DNA of 64,000 nucleotides from Balneicella halophila (GCF_003096835.1 NZ_QENZ01000004.1:248001-312000), one strand, 5' to 3'. Numbered from the stretch's first letter, positions 26,401 through 36,214 are shown. The notes: generated by a model from the sequence alone, not told the origin. Made by a program: numbers and translations.

Positions 26401-27867
26401 TTATTCGTCGGTCTTATTATCTATCTTTTTAATTTTATAACCCAATGCAGCTACCGTTAAACTCATAAAAGGGCTTATGATGTTGAAAAATGCATAGGGG
26501 AGATAATCAAATACATCAACTGTAAGCACTTTACTTTGGTAAGCACCACAAGTATTCCAAGGTATCAATACAGAAGTTACAGTACCCCCATCTTCAAGCG
26601 TTCGGCTTAGGTTCTCAGGAGCCAATCCTTTTTCTTCGTAGGCTTCCGAAAACATTTTACCAGGTATTACGATAGCAAGATATTGATCTGATGCTAAAAT
26701 ATTCATCCCGAAACATGAGGTGATGGTTGCACCAACCAGTGAAGAAGTGCCACGAACCAATGAAAGTAAGGCACGACTTATTTTTCGTAGAGCCCCGATA
26801 GATTGCATGCTACCACCAAATATCATTGCACAGATGATAAGTTCAATAGTGCTGAGCATACCCGTCATACCACTTGATGAGAACAGTGCTTTATCATCCA
26901 ATATTGCATTGCCTGTTATGATGTTTATATCACCACCGATACTCTGCATGCCAACATGGTAAATGTCTTTTAAGCTAAGCGTTGTAGAATCAGTATTGTT
27001 GATTTTATTGGATAATTCCAAGACGAGATCTTGTTGAAATAGTGCAGCGCATACTACGCCTAATAATGCTCCAGCAAGCAAAGCAACCAAAGGAGGTGCC
27101 TTCTTTATGATGAGTAAAATAACGATTCCCGGCACTACAAAAAGCCATGGCGTTATCGTAAAACGATTAGTTATTGCCACTAGTATATCATCAGGATTTA
27201 CCGTTCCATGCGTATCAGTAGTAAAACCGATAATTAGAAAGATAATTAATGTGATAATAATAGATGGAAAGGTTGTAATCGTCATGTAGCGAATATGAGT
27301 AATGAGGTCAGTTCCTGCCATTGCTGGAGCTAAATTCGTAGTATCAGACATCGGAGACATTTTATCACCAAAATAACCGCCAGAGATTACAGCACCAGCA
27401 GTCATTGCTGTATCTATTCCTAGAGAATTACCTATACCCACCAATGCGATACCAATAGTGGCACTAGTTGTCCATGAGCTACCTGTTGCCGTAGCCACTA
27501 ATGCGGATATAATTACGGCAGAGACTAAAAAAATGGTTGGGTTTAAAATCTGAAGACCGTAGTAAATCATGGCAGGAACAATACCGCTGAGAAGCCAAGT
27601 GCCAGCTAGCGCACCTACCAATAGTAATATAAGAATAGCGGGCACAGTATCTTTTATATTCTGAGATACCTTTTCCATAACGTCGGAAAATGGCACTTTG
27701 TGAATGCCTGCAATGATTATGGCTACAGCAGAGCCTAAAATTAATCCAAATTGATTAGCTCCGCTTGAAGCCTCGTCGCCAAAGACACGATAATTTATTG
27801 CCAAAAATATGATTAAAAAAATAATGGGTATAATTGCTTCTAAGAGTGTGATATTTTTTTTAGGCAT
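26401..27867 (-). CDS. nhaC: NhaC-family Na+/H+ antiporter
   Basis: The 488-residue inner-membrane protein has about eleven to twelve hydrophobic helices. Family patterns are IPAILILLLVGALAGTW, VATATGSSWTTSATIGIAL, GGYFGDKMSPMSDTTNLAPA and a late SCFGMNILASDQYLAIVIPG. NhaC proteins exchange sodium for protons, or related organic substrates, across the membrane. It has its own promoter, is divergent from dapB and convergent with the sigma factor gene. Confidence 0.92.
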   Translation of the reverse strand: MPKKNITLLEAIIPIIFLIIFLAINYRVFGDEASSGANQFGLILGSAVAIIIAGIHKVPFSDVMEKVSQNIKDTVPAILILLLVGALAGTWLLSGIVPAMIYYGLQILNPTIFLVSAVIISALVATATGSSWTTSATIGIALVGIGNSLGIDTAMTAGAVISGGYFGDKMSPMSDTTNLAPAMAGTDLITHIRYMTITTFPSIIITLIIFLIIGFTTDTHGTVNPDDILVAITNRFTITPWLFVVPGIVILLIIKKAPPLVALLAGALLGVVCAALFQQDLVLELSNKINNTDSTTLSLKDIYHVGMQSIGGDINIITGNAILDDKALFSSSGMTGMLSTIELIICAMIFGGSMQSIGALRKISRALLSLVRGTSSLVGATITSCFGMNILASDQYLAIVIPGKMFSEAYEEKGLAPENLSRTLEDGGTVTSVLIPWNTCGAYQSKVLTVDVFDYLPYAFFNIISPFMSLTVAALGYKIKKIDNKTDE

Positions 27868-27885
27868 AAAAAATAAATTTAGTTA

Positions 27886-27893
27886 CAAATGTA
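27886..27893 (-). promoter_or_regulatory. Promoter -7 element of nhaC
   Basis: The minus strand reads TACATTTG, matching TAnnTTTG, 19 bases before the start codon at 27867. Confidence 0.5.
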
Positions 27894-27942
27894 CTAAAAA
27901 AATGAAACTTGACTTTTAAGGGAAAAGCAAAGTCTAAAATAC

Positions 27943-27950
27943 TATATTTG
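27943..27950 (+). promoter_or_regulatory. Promoter -7 element of dapB
   Basis: TATATTTG matches TAnnTTTG, 23 bases before the dapB ATG. Confidence 0.55.
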
Positions 27951-27972
27951 CAATAAATTATTAGATTAAAAT

Positions 27973-28689
27973 ATGAAAATTGCACTGATTGGCTATGGGA
28001 AAATGGGGCACGTTATTGAGCAAGTTGCTATAGAACGTGGACATACCATAAGCCTTACAATAGATAAAGATAATTTACAGGATTTAAATAAAGAGAATCT
28101 AAAAGATACCGACGTTGCTGTAGAATTTACCACTCCTGAGGCTGCGGTATCAAATTATCTACAATGTTTTGATTTTAATATTCCTGTTGTGTCTGGAACA
28201 ACAGGCTGGCTATCTGAGAAAGAAAAGGTTGATGAAGCCTGTACTAAAGGAGGTCGTTTCTTCTATGCTTCGAATTTCAGTCTGGGTGTAAATCTTTTCT
28301 TTCAAATAAATAAGTATGTTGCTAAACTTTTATGGCCTTACGATAACTATACTGCACAGGTAGAAGAGGTGCATCATACACAAAAGCTGGATGCACCCAG
28401 TGGCACGGCAATCAAACTTTCTGAAGGTATTATTGAGCACAACCCAAAATTAAAAAAGTGGGAAAATTATGTAACAAAAGATCGAAATATTCTACCTATT
28501 ATATCAAAGCGTATTGGTGCAGTTCCCGGAATGCACAGTGTAATTTACACTTCAAAAGAAGATGTTTTGACCATTAAACATGAGGCTAAAAGCCGTGAAG
28601 GTTTTGCTTTAGGAGCGGTGTTAGCTGCAGAGTTTTTAGTAAAACAGGACAAAGGCTGGTATGGGATGGACGATTTACTGAACTTATAG
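27973..28689 (+). CDS. dapB: 4-hydroxy-tetrahydrodipicolinate reductase
   Basis: It reduces 4-hydroxy-tetrahydrodipicolinate in the lysine/meso-diaminopimelate pathway and so feeds peptidoglycan. The 238-residue protein has the nucleotide-binding start IALIGYGKMG, EFTTPEAA, SGTTGW, SNFSLGVN and the catalytic EEVHHTQKLDAPSGTA (His-His and Lys). The length is normal. It precedes lepB on the same strand. Confidence 0.96.
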   Translation: MKIALIGYGKMGHVIEQVAIERGHTISLTIDKDNLQDLNKENLKDTDVAVEFTTPEAAVSNYLQCFDFNIPVVSGTTGWLSEKEKVDEACTKGGRFFYASNFSLGVNLFFQINKYVAKLLWPYDNYTAQVEEVHHTQKLDAPSGTAIKLSEGIIEHNPKLKKWENYVTKDRNILPIISKRIGAVPGMHSVIYTSKEDVLTIKHEAKSREGFALGAVLAAEFLVKQDKGWYGMDDLLNL

Positions 28690-28770
28690 CGTTAAGTTTG
28701 TACGCATCTGAAAAACATATAATAAGATGAAAGTCCTTTTTTTGCATTAAATAGAATTAATATTAAAACA

Positions 28771-30135
28771 ATGAAAAATACCTCAACAAAACAATGGATT
28801 AAGTTTGGCATCGTAGCACTGATATATATATTATGGTGTATTTGGTTGCGTAATTTTTGGTTGCTACTCGGTTTAGTTATTATTTATGATATGTACATCA
28901 GTAAGAAGGTTCATTGGGCTTTTTGGAAAAAACGAGGAGTAAAAAAACAAACAAGGCTTATCGAGTGGGTTGATGCAATTATATTCGCAATTATTGCAGC
29001 CTCTATCATTCGTATTTTTATTTTTCAAGCTTATATCATTCCCACACCCTCTATGGAACGTGAGCTTTTAGTTGGAGATTTTCTCTTTGTCAGTAAAGTT
29101 GCGTATGGACCCCGTGTGCCGATGACGCCACTTTCTGTTCCTTTGGTTCATAATAAAATTCCCGGTACGAATATAAAATCATATAGTGAACTTATTCATT
29201 GGGATTATAAACGATTAGCAGGTCTTTCACAGATAAAGCGTGATGACATATTTGTTTTTAACTTTCCCGCAGGAGATATTTATATAGAGGGATATGAGAA
29301 TCCAGATTATCATACCCATGTGCGCGATTTTATACAACAACTCAAATCTCAAGGAGGAAATTTCACTGATGCACAGTATGAACAAAAAGCTGAAGAATTG
29401 CTCGCTCAGCGATATACTATTTTAGACCGCCCGGTTGATAAAAGAGAGAATTTTATCAAACGTTGTGTAGCTGTAGCAGGAGATGAATTGGAAATAAAAG
29501 ATGGAAAAGTATATACGAACGGCAATCCTCAACCAGACTTTGACAATATCTTGCTCACCTATCAAATTGTGACTGATGCAAATAAGTTGCTCTCTTACGA
29601 GCAATTAGAGCCAATAGGTGTTAGTTTAGCAAATTATCAAGGATACAAACAGTCAGGATTACTTTCACTATCTGCGAGTATGGCACAATCAATACAAGAA
29701 ATGAATGGCGTTGTAAGTGTAGATAAGCAACTGTCTTCTAAAGGAGTAGATGGGCGTGTATTTCCTTTTATTTCAGAATTAGGATGGAATCGTGACCATA
29801 TGGGACCTTTAACAATCCCTGCAAAAGGAGATATTATAAATTTATCAGTTGAAAATCTGCCTTTTTACAAAAGAATTATAGAAGCCTACGAAGGAAATAC
29901 TTTAAGGGTTGAAGGTGATAATATTTATATTAATGAACAATTAACCGATGCGTACACGATAAAGATGAATTATTATTGGGCGATGGGTGATAATCGCCAC
30001 AACTCGGCTGATTCACGTTATTGGGGATTCGTTCCAGAAGATCATGTTGTTGGAAAAGCGTGGCTTATCTGGATGTCTAAAAAACCAGAAGGGGGGATTC
30101 GTTGGAATAGACTACTAAAATCAGTTCACCCATAA
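28771..30135 (+). CDS. lepB: Signal peptidase I
   Basis: This membrane serine protease removes signal peptides of exported proteins. The 454-residue protein has N-terminal membrane segments (about 12-48 and 66-88), the nucleophile Ser94 in IPTPSMERELLVGD and the general-base Lys230 in NFIKRCVAVAGD. The conserved final box is MGDNRHNSADSRYWG. It is longer than the E. coli enzyme because of insertions between the boxes (about 120-215 and 260-390), as is usual in Bacteroidota. Confidence 0.95.
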   Translation: MKNTSTKQWIKFGIVALIYILWCIWLRNFWLLLGLVIIYDMYISKKVHWAFWKKRGVKKQTRLIEWVDAIIFAIIAASIIRIFIFQAYIIPTPSMERELLVGDFLFVSKVAYGPRVPMTPLSVPLVHNKIPGTNIKSYSELIHWDYKRLAGLSQIKRDDIFVFNFPAGDIYIEGYENPDYHTHVRDFIQQLKSQGGNFTDAQYEQKAEELLAQRYTILDRPVDKRENFIKRCVAVAGDELEIKDGKVYTNGNPQPDFDNILLTYQIVTDANKLLSYEQLEPIGVSLANYQGYKQSGLLSLSASMAQSIQEMNGVVSVDKQLSSKGVDGRVFPFISELGWNRDHMGPLTIPAKGDIINLSVENLPFYKRIIEAYEGNTLRVEGDNIYINEQLTDAYTIKMNYYWAMGDNRHNSADSRYWGFVPEDHVVGKAWLIWMSKKPEGGIRWNRLLKSVHP

Positions 30136-30213
30136 ACTTTGAGAAAAGTATAAAAAAATAATTTACCAATAGATTTTTTTGTATTTTAGTACAAAGAATA
30201 GTTCGTAGTATTT

Positions 30214-31080
30214 ATGATTTCGGAGTTTTTAGCATATTTAAAGTATCAAAAAAGATACAGTCCACATACCGTAGAGGCTTACGAATTAGATCTTAATCAA
30301 TTTGTTGCATGGTTGGGCGGTGAGCAATTGCTCTTAACAGCAATACACTCTGATATACGTTCTTGGCTATTGAAGTTGTTGAAGGAAAATAAAAGTCAAT
30401 CAACCGTTCATCGTAAGATGTCAAGTTTAAAAGCCTTTTACCGATATCAAATGCAACAGGGAGAGATGAAAACAAATCCAGTTTCGCAACTGACACTTCC
30501 CAAAAAAGAAAAGCGGTTGCCCACTTTTTTAAAAGAAAAAGAAACTCAAGCGCTATTCTCTCAAATAAAATATGCTGATGATTTTGAAGGCGAACGAGAT
30601 GAAATGATTCTTAATCTTTTTTATGGTACTGGGATGCGTGTGAGTGAACTCGCCAACTTGAAGATTTCAGCTATTGATTATGATCGAAAATTAATAAAAG
30701 TTTTAGGTAAAAGAAATAAAGAACGGCTTATACCCTTGCTCCCCTTTGTCCTTAATGGTTTGAGGAATTATATTGTTATACGAGACCGAGAAGTAGGGAG
30801 CAATATACACTTGTTTGTAAGTAGCTCGAATCAAGCTTTGAATAGAAATCAACTCTATTATATTGTAAAAAAATACCTGTCACAGGTAAGTAGTGCTTTA
30901 AAGAGAAGCCCGCACGTGCTACGCCACACCTTTGCGACTCAAATGTTAAATAGTGGTGCAGATATTAATGCCTTAAAGGAATTATTAGGGCATAGCAGCC
31001 TTGCAGCTACTCAGGTATATACGCACAGCACTCAGGAACAGTTAAAAAAAGATTATAAACAAGCCCACCCAAGGGCATAA
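30214..31080 (+). CDS. xerD: Tyrosine recombinase XerC/XerD
   Basis: The 288-residue site-specific recombinase probably resolves chromosome dimers at dif with FtsK. An N-terminal SAM-like domain (about 1-85) precedes the catalytic domain with R142 (GTGMRVSEL), K165, H234 and R237 (HVLRHTFATQM), H260 (LGHSS) and the nucleophile Y269 (VYTHST). The length and the housekeeping neighbours (hpf, tRNAs, tuf) argue against an element-borne integrase. Whether it is XerC or XerD cannot be settled by reading alone. Confidence 0.9.
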   Translation: MISEFLAYLKYQKRYSPHTVEAYELDLNQFVAWLGGEQLLLTAIHSDIRSWLLKLLKENKSQSTVHRKMSSLKAFYRYQMQQGEMKTNPVSQLTLPKKEKRLPTFLKEKETQALFSQIKYADDFEGERDEMILNLFYGTGMRVSELANLKISAIDYDRKLIKVLGKRNKERLIPLLPFVLNGLRNYIVIRDREVGSNIHLFVSSSNQALNRNQLYYIVKKYLSQVSSALKRSPHVLRHTFATQMLNSGADINALKELLGHSSLAATQVYTHSTQEQLKKDYKQAHPRA

Positions 31081-31092
31081 AATATCAAGAAT

Positions 31093-31392
31093 ATGAATGT
31101 AAATATTGAATCATTAGATTTTAAAGCGGATAAAAAATTATTAGATTTTATAGAGAAGAAAGTGGATAAATTAACGAAGTTCTATGATGGAATTGTGTCT
31201 GCTGATGTAAAATTACGTTTAGAAAAAGAAGAATCCAAAGAGAATAAAATAGCAGAAATCAAATTAAACGTACCTCAAAGTGATTTATTTGCCAAGAGAA
31301 ATAGTACTACTTTTGAAGAAGCTGTTGATGATGTAGTTGAAGCCTTGCGCAGGCAATTAAAAAAACATAAAGAAAAATTAATGAGAAGATAA
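31093..31392 (+). CDS. hpf: Ribosome hibernation-promoting factor (short form)
   Basis: The 99-residue protein has the HPF/YfiA fold pattern: VNIESLDFKADKKLLDFIEK, KLTKFYDGIVSADVKLRLEK, then NSTTFEEAVDDVVEALRRQL and a basic C-terminus. It binds the 30S decoding region in stationary phase and keeps ribosomes inactive. It lacks the C-terminal domain of long HPF. It lies 12 bases after xerD, the usual Bacteroidota arrangement. Confidence 0.92.
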   Translation: MNVNIESLDFKADKKLLDFIEKKVDKLTKFYDGIVSADVKLRLEKEESKENKIAEIKLNVPQSDLFAKRNSTTFEEAVDDVVEALRRQLKKHKEKLMRR

Positions 31393-31416
31393 TTTTCAAA
31401 AAAAACGTAATCAATT

Positions 31417-31447
31417 TTTGGTGGTAAAGAAAAAATATGTACATTTG
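31417..31447 (+). promoter_or_regulatory. Consensus promoter of the tRNA-tuf cluster
   Basis: TTTG at 31417-31420 is followed after exactly 19 bases by TACATTTG at 31440-31447. This is a full match to the Bacteroidota housekeeping promoter TTTG-N19-TAnnTTTG. The first tRNA begins 57 bases downstream. Confidence 0.8.
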
Positions 31448-31503
31448 CACACCGTAAAAGTAAACAACGAAAGTTCATTTGAATTGTTGAAAATAACTAG
31501 AGT

Positions 31504-31577
31504 GCCGATGTAGCTCAGTTGGCCAGAGCAGCTGATTTGTAATCAGCGGGTCGGCGGTTCGAATCCGTTCATCGGCT
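31504..31577 (+). tRNA. tRNA-Thr (anticodon TGT)
   Basis: A complete cloverleaf is visible. The acceptor arm is GCCGATG with CATCGGC, the D arm TAGCTCAG, and the anticodon stem GCTGA/TCAGC with loop TTTGTAA gives TGT. The T-loop is GTTCGAATCC. CCA is not encoded. First of four clustered tRNAs. Confidence 0.95.
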
Positions 31578-31596
31578 CTATTTATTTTATAATGTT

Positions 31597-31679
31597 GGGA
31601 AGATACCAAAGTGGCCAACTGGGGCGGACTGTAACTCCGCTGACTTATGTCTTCGTAGGTTCGAATCCTGCTCTTCCCA
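31597..31679 (+). tRNA. tRNA-Tyr (anticodon GTA)
   Basis: The acceptor arm is GGGAAGA with TCTTCCC. The anticodon loop CTGTAAC gives GTA, and a long variable arm makes it class II. The T-loop is GGTTCGAATCC. CCA is not encoded. Confidence 0.95.
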
Positions 31680-31729
31680 CAAAATTTTACTGCTATATAA
31701 ATATAGCGGTAAGCATGAGGGGAAATTAT

Positions 31730-31802
31730 GCGAGAGTAGCTCAGTTGATAGAGCATCAGCCTTCCAAGCTGAGGGTCGCGGGTTTGAGCCCCGTCTCTCG
31801 CT
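31730..31802 (+). tRNA. tRNA-Gly (anticodon TCC)
   Basis: The acceptor arm is GCGAGAG with CTCTCGC. The anticodon stem TCAGC/GCTGA with loop CTTCCAA gives TCC. The T arm is CGGGTTTGAGCCCCG. CCA is not encoded. Confidence 0.95.
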
Positions 31803-31815
31803 CTTTTTGTGTTCT

Positions 31816-31890
31816 GCCGTTGTAGCTCAGGGGTAGAGCGCTTCCTTGGTAAGGAAGAGGTCACGAGTTCAATTCTCGTCAATGGCTCCA
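31816..31890 (+). tRNA. tRNA-Thr (anticodon GGT), CCA encoded
   Basis: The acceptor arm is GCCGTTG with CAATGGC (one G-T pair). The anticodon stem CTTCC/GGAAG with loop TTGGTAA gives GGT. The T arm is ACGAGTTCAATTCTCGT. Unlike the other tRNAs here, CCA follows the discriminator base at 31888-31890. Confidence 0.94.
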
Positions 31891-31958
31891 GTTTTATAAG
31901 GAAGTGTAAGAAAAAAAGAAATTAAACAGATTGTTGAATTATATTAATAACTAAAATT

Positions 31959-33146
31959 ATGGCAAAAGAGCATTTTGATCGTTCGAAACCGCATGTGAAC
32001 ATTGGTACTATCGGTCACGTCGATCATGGTAAAACAACATTAACTGCGGCTATTACTACGGTTTTGGCCAAGAAAGGGTTATCAGAAGTTAAAGCTTTTG
32101 ATACTATTGATAACGCTCCAGAAGAGAAAGAGAGAGGTATTACAATTAATACAGCTCATGTGGAGTACCAAACCGAAGCTCGTCACTATGCTCACGTTGA
32201 CTGTCCAGGACACGCTGACTATGTGAAGAATATGGTTACTGGTGCTGCTCAAATGGACGGCGCTATTCTTGTAGTAGCTTCAACTGATGGACCTATGCCT
32301 CAAACTCGTGAGCATATCCTATTAGCTCGTCAGGTAAACGTTCCTAAGATTGTTGTATTCATGAACAAAGTGGATATGGTAGATGACGAGGAAATGTTAG
32401 AGCTTGTAGAAATGGAGGTAAGAGAATTACTTGATTTCTATGAATTTGATGGAGACAATACTCCTGTTATTCAAGGTTCTGCATTAGGAGCATTGAACGG
32501 AGAGCCTGAGTGGGAAGAGAAGATTATGGAGCTTATGAAAGCTGTAGATGAGTGGATTCCATTACCTCCACGTGATGTAGATAAGCCATTCTTGATGCCA
32601 GTTGAGGACGTATTCTCTATTACTGGTCGTGGTACTGTTGCAACTGGTCGTATTGAGACTGGTGTTGTGAAAACTGGTGAAGAAGTTCAAATTATCGGTT
32701 TAGGTGCAGAAGGAATGAAATCAGTAATCACAGGAGTAGAGATGTTCCGTAAGATTCTTGACGAAGGTCAAGCTGGTGATAACGTAGGTTTATTGCTTCG
32801 AGGTGTTGATAAAGATAAGATTAAGCGTGGTATGGTGATTTGTCACCCTAAAACAATTACTCCTCACACTAAGGTGAAAGCTGAGGTTTATGTGTTGAAG
32901 AAGGAAGAAGGTGGACGTCACACTCCATTCCACAACAAATACCGTCCTCAGTTCTATATCCGTACATTGGATGTGACTGGTGAGATTACTTTACCTGAAG
33001 GAACAGAGATGGTAATGCCTGGTGATAACGTAACAATCACTGTAGAGCTTATCTACCCTGTAGCAGTTGATAAAGGACTTCGTTTTGCAATCCGTGAGGG
33101 TGGTAGAACAGTAGGTGCTGGTCAGGTAACTGAAATTATTGAATAA
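31959..33146 (+). CDS. tuf: Elongation factor Tu
   Basis: This GTPase delivers aminoacyl-tRNA to the ribosome. The 395-residue protein has the P-loop GHVDHGKTT, the switch I region [22 protein letters not shown] (G3), NKVDMVD (G4) and the SALGALNG region (G5), then EF-Tu domains 2 and 3 ending [10 protein letters not shown]. It is located after the tRNA cluster and before tRNA-Trp, as in other Bacteroidota. Confidence 0.99.
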   Translation: MAKEHFDRSKPHVNIGTIGHVDHGKTTLTAAITTVLAKKGLSEVKAFDTIDNAPEEKERGITINTAHVEYQTEARHYAHVDCPGHADYVKNMVTGAAQMDGAILVVASTDGPMPQTREHILLARQVNVPKIVVFMNKVDMVDDEEMLELVEMEVRELLDFYEFDGDNTPVIQGSALGALNGEPEWEEKIMELMKAVDEWIPLPPRDVDKPFLMPVEDVFSITGRGTVATGRIETGVVKTGEEVQIIGLGAEGMKSVITGVEMFRKILDEGQAGDNVGLLLRGVDKDKIKRGMVICHPKTITPHTKVKAEVYVLKKEEGGRHTPFHNKYRPQFYIRTLDVTGEITLPEGTEMVMPGDNVTITVELIYPVAVDKGLRFAIREGGRTVGAGQVTEIIE

Positions 33147-33180
33147 TTTATAGCTGTAAACATATTTTATAGCTAATATA

Positions 33181-33213
33181 AAATGGGCAGCCCAAAAATG
33201 TGACTGCCCATTT
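33181..33213 (+). terminator. Stem-loop between tuf and tRNA-Trp
   Basis: A perfect 10-bp stem (AAATGGGCAG with CTGCCCATTT) with a 13-base loop ends only in TTT. It could be a weak terminator or an RNA-processing signal next to the tRNA. Confidence 0.5.
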
Positions 33214-33220
33214 AAACCAT

Positions 33221-33293
33221 ACGGGTGTAGCTCAGCTGGTAGAGCAGTGGTCTCCAAAACCAAAGGTCGAGGGTTCGATCCCTTCCGCCCGTG
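33221..33293 (+). tRNA. tRNA-Trp (anticodon CCA)
   Basis: The acceptor arm is ACGGGTG with CGCCCGT (one G-T pair). The anticodon loop CTCCAAA gives CCA, and the T arm is GAGGGTTCGATCCCTTC. It lies between tuf and secE, the standard bacterial position. The 3' CCA is not encoded. Confidence 0.95.
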
Positions 33294-33308
33294 CATAAAC
33301 TTGATAGT

Positions 33309-33497
33309 ATGAAAGCTGTTGCATATTTAAAAGACGTATATTCTGAATTAATCCATAAAGTAACATGGCCTGCATGGAAACAATTGCAAAATAGTGCGGT
33401 TGTAGTTATGGTAGCCAGTGTTGTTATTGCTCTGATTGTCTGGGCGATGGATACAGTGTTTGAAAACTTGATGAAATTCTTGTATAATATTTTATAA
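33309..33497 (+). CDS. secE: Preprotein translocase subunit SecE
   Basis: The 62-residue single-pass membrane subunit of the SecYEG channel begins with a short amphipathic helix ([18 protein letters not shown], the conserved KVTWP motif). One transmembrane helix follows (about 30-50). I use the ATG at 33309; the in-frame GTG at 33291 lies inside the tRNA-Trp acceptor stem. nusG begins 2 bases after the stop. Confidence 0.94.
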   Translation: MKAVAYLKDVYSELIHKVTWPAWKQLQNSAVVVMVASVVIALIVWAMDTVFENLMKFLYNIL

Positions 33498-33499
33498 GA

Positions 33500-34051
33500 A
33501 TGGCTGAAGAGATTAAGAAAAGATGGTATGTATTACGTACCATTGGAGGAAAGGAACGCAAAGTTAAGGAATATATCGATAAAGAAATTGATGCATTAGG
33601 TCTTACTGAATATGTAAGTCAAGTATTGATTCCAACAGAAAAAGTATATCAAGTAAGAAACGGTAAAAAAATAAGTAAAGAGAGAAATTTTTATCCGGGA
33701 TATGTTTTAATAGAAGCTTCGTTAGTAGGTGAGATTCCTCATATACTTCGTAATATCACGAATGTAATTGGCTTCCTGGGAGACACCAGAGGCGGAGCAC
33801 CAGCACCATTAAGAAAAAATGAGATTCAGCGTATTTTAGGTACTGTTGATGAATTGGCACAGCAAGATGTTGAGTTTGAAACTCAATACCATGTTGGAGA
33901 GATGGTAAAGGTAACAGATGGTCCATTTAATGGATTCTCGGGTGAGATAAAAGAGGTGAATAATGATAACAAGAAACTGAAGGTTATGGTGAAAATCTTC
34001 GGAAGGGAAACACCTCTCGAGTTAAGTTTTGTTCAAGTAGAAAAAGAGTAG
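33500..34051 (+). CDS. nusG: Transcription antitermination factor NusG
   Basis: The 183-residue protein binds RNA polymerase and couples transcription to translation and to Rho. The NGN domain begins [20 protein letters not shown] and includes [10 protein letters not shown]. The C-terminal KOW domain contains [19 protein letters not shown]. It sits between secE and rplK, the usual place. Confidence 0.97.
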   Translation: MAEEIKKRWYVLRTIGGKERKVKEYIDKEIDALGLTEYVSQVLIPTEKVYQVRNGKKISKERNFYPGYVLIEASLVGEIPHILRNITNVIGFLGDTRGGAPAPLRKNEIQRILGTVDELAQQDVEFETQYHVGEMVKVTDGPFNGFSGEIKEVNNDNKKLKVMVKIFGRETPLELSFVQVEKE

Positions 34052-34057
34052 TTTATT

Positions 34058-34498
34058 ATGGCTAAAGAAATTGCTGGATTAATAAAACTGCAAATTAGAG
34101 GTGGACAAGCAAATCCATCACCTCCTGTAGGACCTGCTTTAGGTGCTAAAGGGGTGAATATCATGGATTTCTGTAAGCAGTTCAATGCAAGAACACAAGA
34201 AAATATGGGTAAGCTAATTCCAGTAGTCATTACCGTATATTCTGATAGTTCTTTTGACTTTATTACAAAAACACCTCCAGTAGCAGTTCAAATCATGGAA
34301 GCGATTAAGCTAAAGAAAGGTTCTGCGGAACCTAACCGAAGCAAGGTCGGAGCTATCACTTGGGATCAAATCCACACTATTGCCGAAGGCAAGATGAAGG
34401 ATATGAATGCCTTTGAGATAGAGAGTGCCAAAAGTATGATTGCAGGTACTGCAAGAAGTATGGGCGTGACTGTTAAAGGGAAAAAATCTACTAATTAA
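34058..34498 (+). CDS. rplK: 50S ribosomal protein L11
   Basis: The 146-residue protein of the GTPase-associated centre has [34 protein letters not shown], the TKTPPVAVQ hinge region and a C-terminal rRNA-binding domain ending in [12 protein letters not shown]. It lies 6 bases after nusG. Confidence 0.98.
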   Translation: MAKEIAGLIKLQIRGGQANPSPPVGPALGAKGVNIMDFCKQFNARTQENMGKLIPVVITVYSDSSFDFITKTPPVAVQIMEAIKLKKGSAEPNRSKVGAITWDQIHTIAEGKMKDMNAFEIESAKSMIAGTARSMGVTVKGKKSTN

Positions 34499-34513
34499 AA
34501 AACAGCGAAAGAG

Positions 34514-35209
34514 ATGAGTAAGATTGGAAAAAATAGAAAAAAAGCGCTGGACAAGGTTGAATTAAATGAGGTATACGATATTAAAGAAGCAGTAAATTTA
34601 GTGAAAAGTACCACTTTCTCTAAATTCGATGCCTCTTTTGATATGGATATCCGCCTTGGAGTAGATCCTAGAAAAGCTGACCAAATGGTACGTGGTATTG
34701 TTACCCTGCCACATGGTACAGGTAAAGATGTACGCGTTCTTGTTCTTTGTACTCCTGATAAAGAGGAGGAAGCTAAAGAAGCAGGAGCAGATTATGTTGG
34801 ATTGGATGACTATATAGCTAAAATAAAAGGCGGATGGACTGATGTTGATGTGATCATCACTATGCCCTCTGTAATGGCTAAAGTAGGACAATTAGGACGA
34901 GTATTAGGACCACGTGGTCTAATGCCTAACCCTAAGAGTGGTACTGTAACTATGGATATCGGCAAGGCTGTAAAAGAAGTGAAAGCCGGTAAAATTGATT
35001 TTAAAGTAGATAAGTACGGAATCATCCATTCATCAGTAGGAAAAGTATCTTTCGATGCTGATAAGCTAGTTGATAATGCTTCAGAATTTATGAGTACAAT
35101 TAATAAATTGAAGCCTTCATCTGCAAAGGGTACGTATGTGAGAAGTGTGTATGTGTCTAGTACAATGGGAGTGGGTTTTAAAGTGGATCCAAAATCATTA
35201 GTAGACTAA
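34514..35209 (+). CDS. rplA: 50S ribosomal protein L1
   Basis: The 231-residue L1-stalk protein has [17 protein letters not shown], the LPHGTGK loop, [15 protein letters not shown] and a C-terminal [12 protein letters not shown]. In many bacteria L1 represses its own operon by binding the mRNA leader; I did not identify such a site here. Confidence 0.98.
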   Translation: MSKIGKNRKKALDKVELNEVYDIKEAVNLVKSTTFSKFDASFDMDIRLGVDPRKADQMVRGIVTLPHGTGKDVRVLVLCTPDKEEEAKEAGADYVGLDDYIAKIKGGWTDVDVIITMPSVMAKVGQLGRVLGPRGLMPNPKSGTVTMDIGKAVKEVKAGKIDFKVDKYGIIHSSVGKVSFDADKLVDNASEFMSTINKLKPSSAKGTYVRSVYVSSTMGVGFKVDPKSLVD

Positions 35210-35242
35210 TTTGTATAACGGATTGATAGAAGATAAGAAATT

Positions 35243-35761
35243 ATGAGAAAAGAAGAAAAATTAACCGTTATTGATGATTTGACAGAATTGTTAAGTAATT
35301 CAAAGCATTTTTATTTAACTGATTCTTCTGATCTAGATGCAATAGCAACATACGAACTTAGAAAAGCTTGTTTTGAAAAAGACATTAAATTAGTAATGGT
35401 GAAAAATACCTTACTAAAACGTGCCTTAGACAAGCTTGATGGAGAATATGATGAACTTCACCAAACATTGAAGGGATCGACTTCTATAATGCTATGTGAT
35501 ACAGGAAACGCTCCTGCTAAATTGATTAAAGACTTTAGAAAATCACATGACAAACCACTTTTAAAAGGTGCATTTGTAGAAGAAGCAATTTATCTTGGTG
35601 AAGAGGAGTTAGAAAACCTAGTAAGTGTAAAATCAAAAGAGGAATTGCTTGGCGATGTTATTGGTTTATTACAATCACCAATACAACAAGTTGTTTCTTC
35701 ACTTCAATCAGGTGGAAATACACTAGCAGGTCTAGTGAAAACTTTATCAGAGAAAGAATAA
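35243..35761 (+). CDS. rplJ: 50S ribosomal protein L10
   Basis: The 172-residue protein anchors L7/L12 dimers at the stalk base. The globular N-terminal domain has [19 protein letters not shown] and [10 protein letters not shown]. The C-terminal helix (about 125-168) binds L12. It precedes rplL by 46 bases. Confidence 0.96.
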   Translation: MRKEEKLTVIDDLTELLSNSKHFYLTDSSDLDAIATYELRKACFEKDIKLVMVKNTLLKRALDKLDGEYDELHQTLKGSTSIMLCDTGNAPAKLIKDFRKSHDKPLLKGAFVEEAIYLGEEELENLVSVKSKEELLGDVIGLLQSPIQQVVSSLQSGGNTLAGLVKTLSEKE

Positions 35762-35807
35762 TATTAAACAACACAAACAAAGAATAATTTTAAAAAATTT
35801 ACATACA

Positions 35808-36182
35808 ATGGCAGATATTAAAAAACTTGCAGAAGAGTTAGTTAATTTGACTGTAAAAGAGGTAAAAGAGTTAGCAGATGTATTGAAGGACGAGTATGGC
35901 ATTGAGCCTGCAGCAGCGGCAGCTGTAGCAGCAGCTCCAGCAGCAGGCGGAGACGCTGCAGCAGCTGAACAAACTGAGTTCGACGTAATCTTAGTTAATC
36001 CAGGTGGATCTAAACTAGCTGTAGTTAAGTTAGTTAAAGAATTAACAGGACAAGGACTTAAAGAAGCTAAAGGATTAGTTGACTCTGCTCCTGCTCCATT
36101 AAAAGAGAAAGTATCTAAAGAAGAGGCTGAAACATTAAAAACTCAATTAGAAGAGGCTGGAGCTGAAGTTGAACTTAAATAA
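35808..36182 (+). CDS. rplL: 50S ribosomal protein L7/L12
   Basis: The 124-residue stalk protein has an N-terminal dimerisation helix ([17 protein letters not shown]) and an Ala-rich flexible hinge at about 45-65. The C-terminal domain includes [19 protein letters not shown] and [17 protein letters not shown], which recruits translation factors. A hairpin follows before rpoB. Confidence 0.98.
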   Translation: MADIKKLAEELVNLTVKEVKELADVLKDEYGIEPAAAAAVAAAPAAGGDAAAAEQTEFDVILVNPGGSKLAVVKLVKELTGQGLKEAKGLVDSAPAPLKEKVSKEEAETLKTQLEEAGAEVELK

Positions 36183-36214
36183 AATAAAAGCACTAACACT
36201 GTTTTTAATTTAAC

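Noticed and set aside
30214-31080. Tyrosine recombinase as a sign of a mobile element
   Set aside because: Its length, motifs and neighbours (hpf, tRNAs, tuf) fit the housekeeping Xer recombinase; no attachment-site duplication or element cargo was seen near the tRNAs.
31475-31882. A 135-codon minus-strand open frame across the tRNA cluster
   Set aside because: It is antisense to four well-formed tRNA genes, a common source of spurious proteins.
32991-33296. A 101-codon minus-strand open frame over the end of tuf and tRNA-Trp
   Set aside because: It is antisense to tuf and a tRNA and has no domain features.
33291-33308. Upstream GTG start for secE
   Set aside because: It lies in the 3' acceptor strand of tRNA-Trp; the ATG at 33309 gives the normal SecE length.
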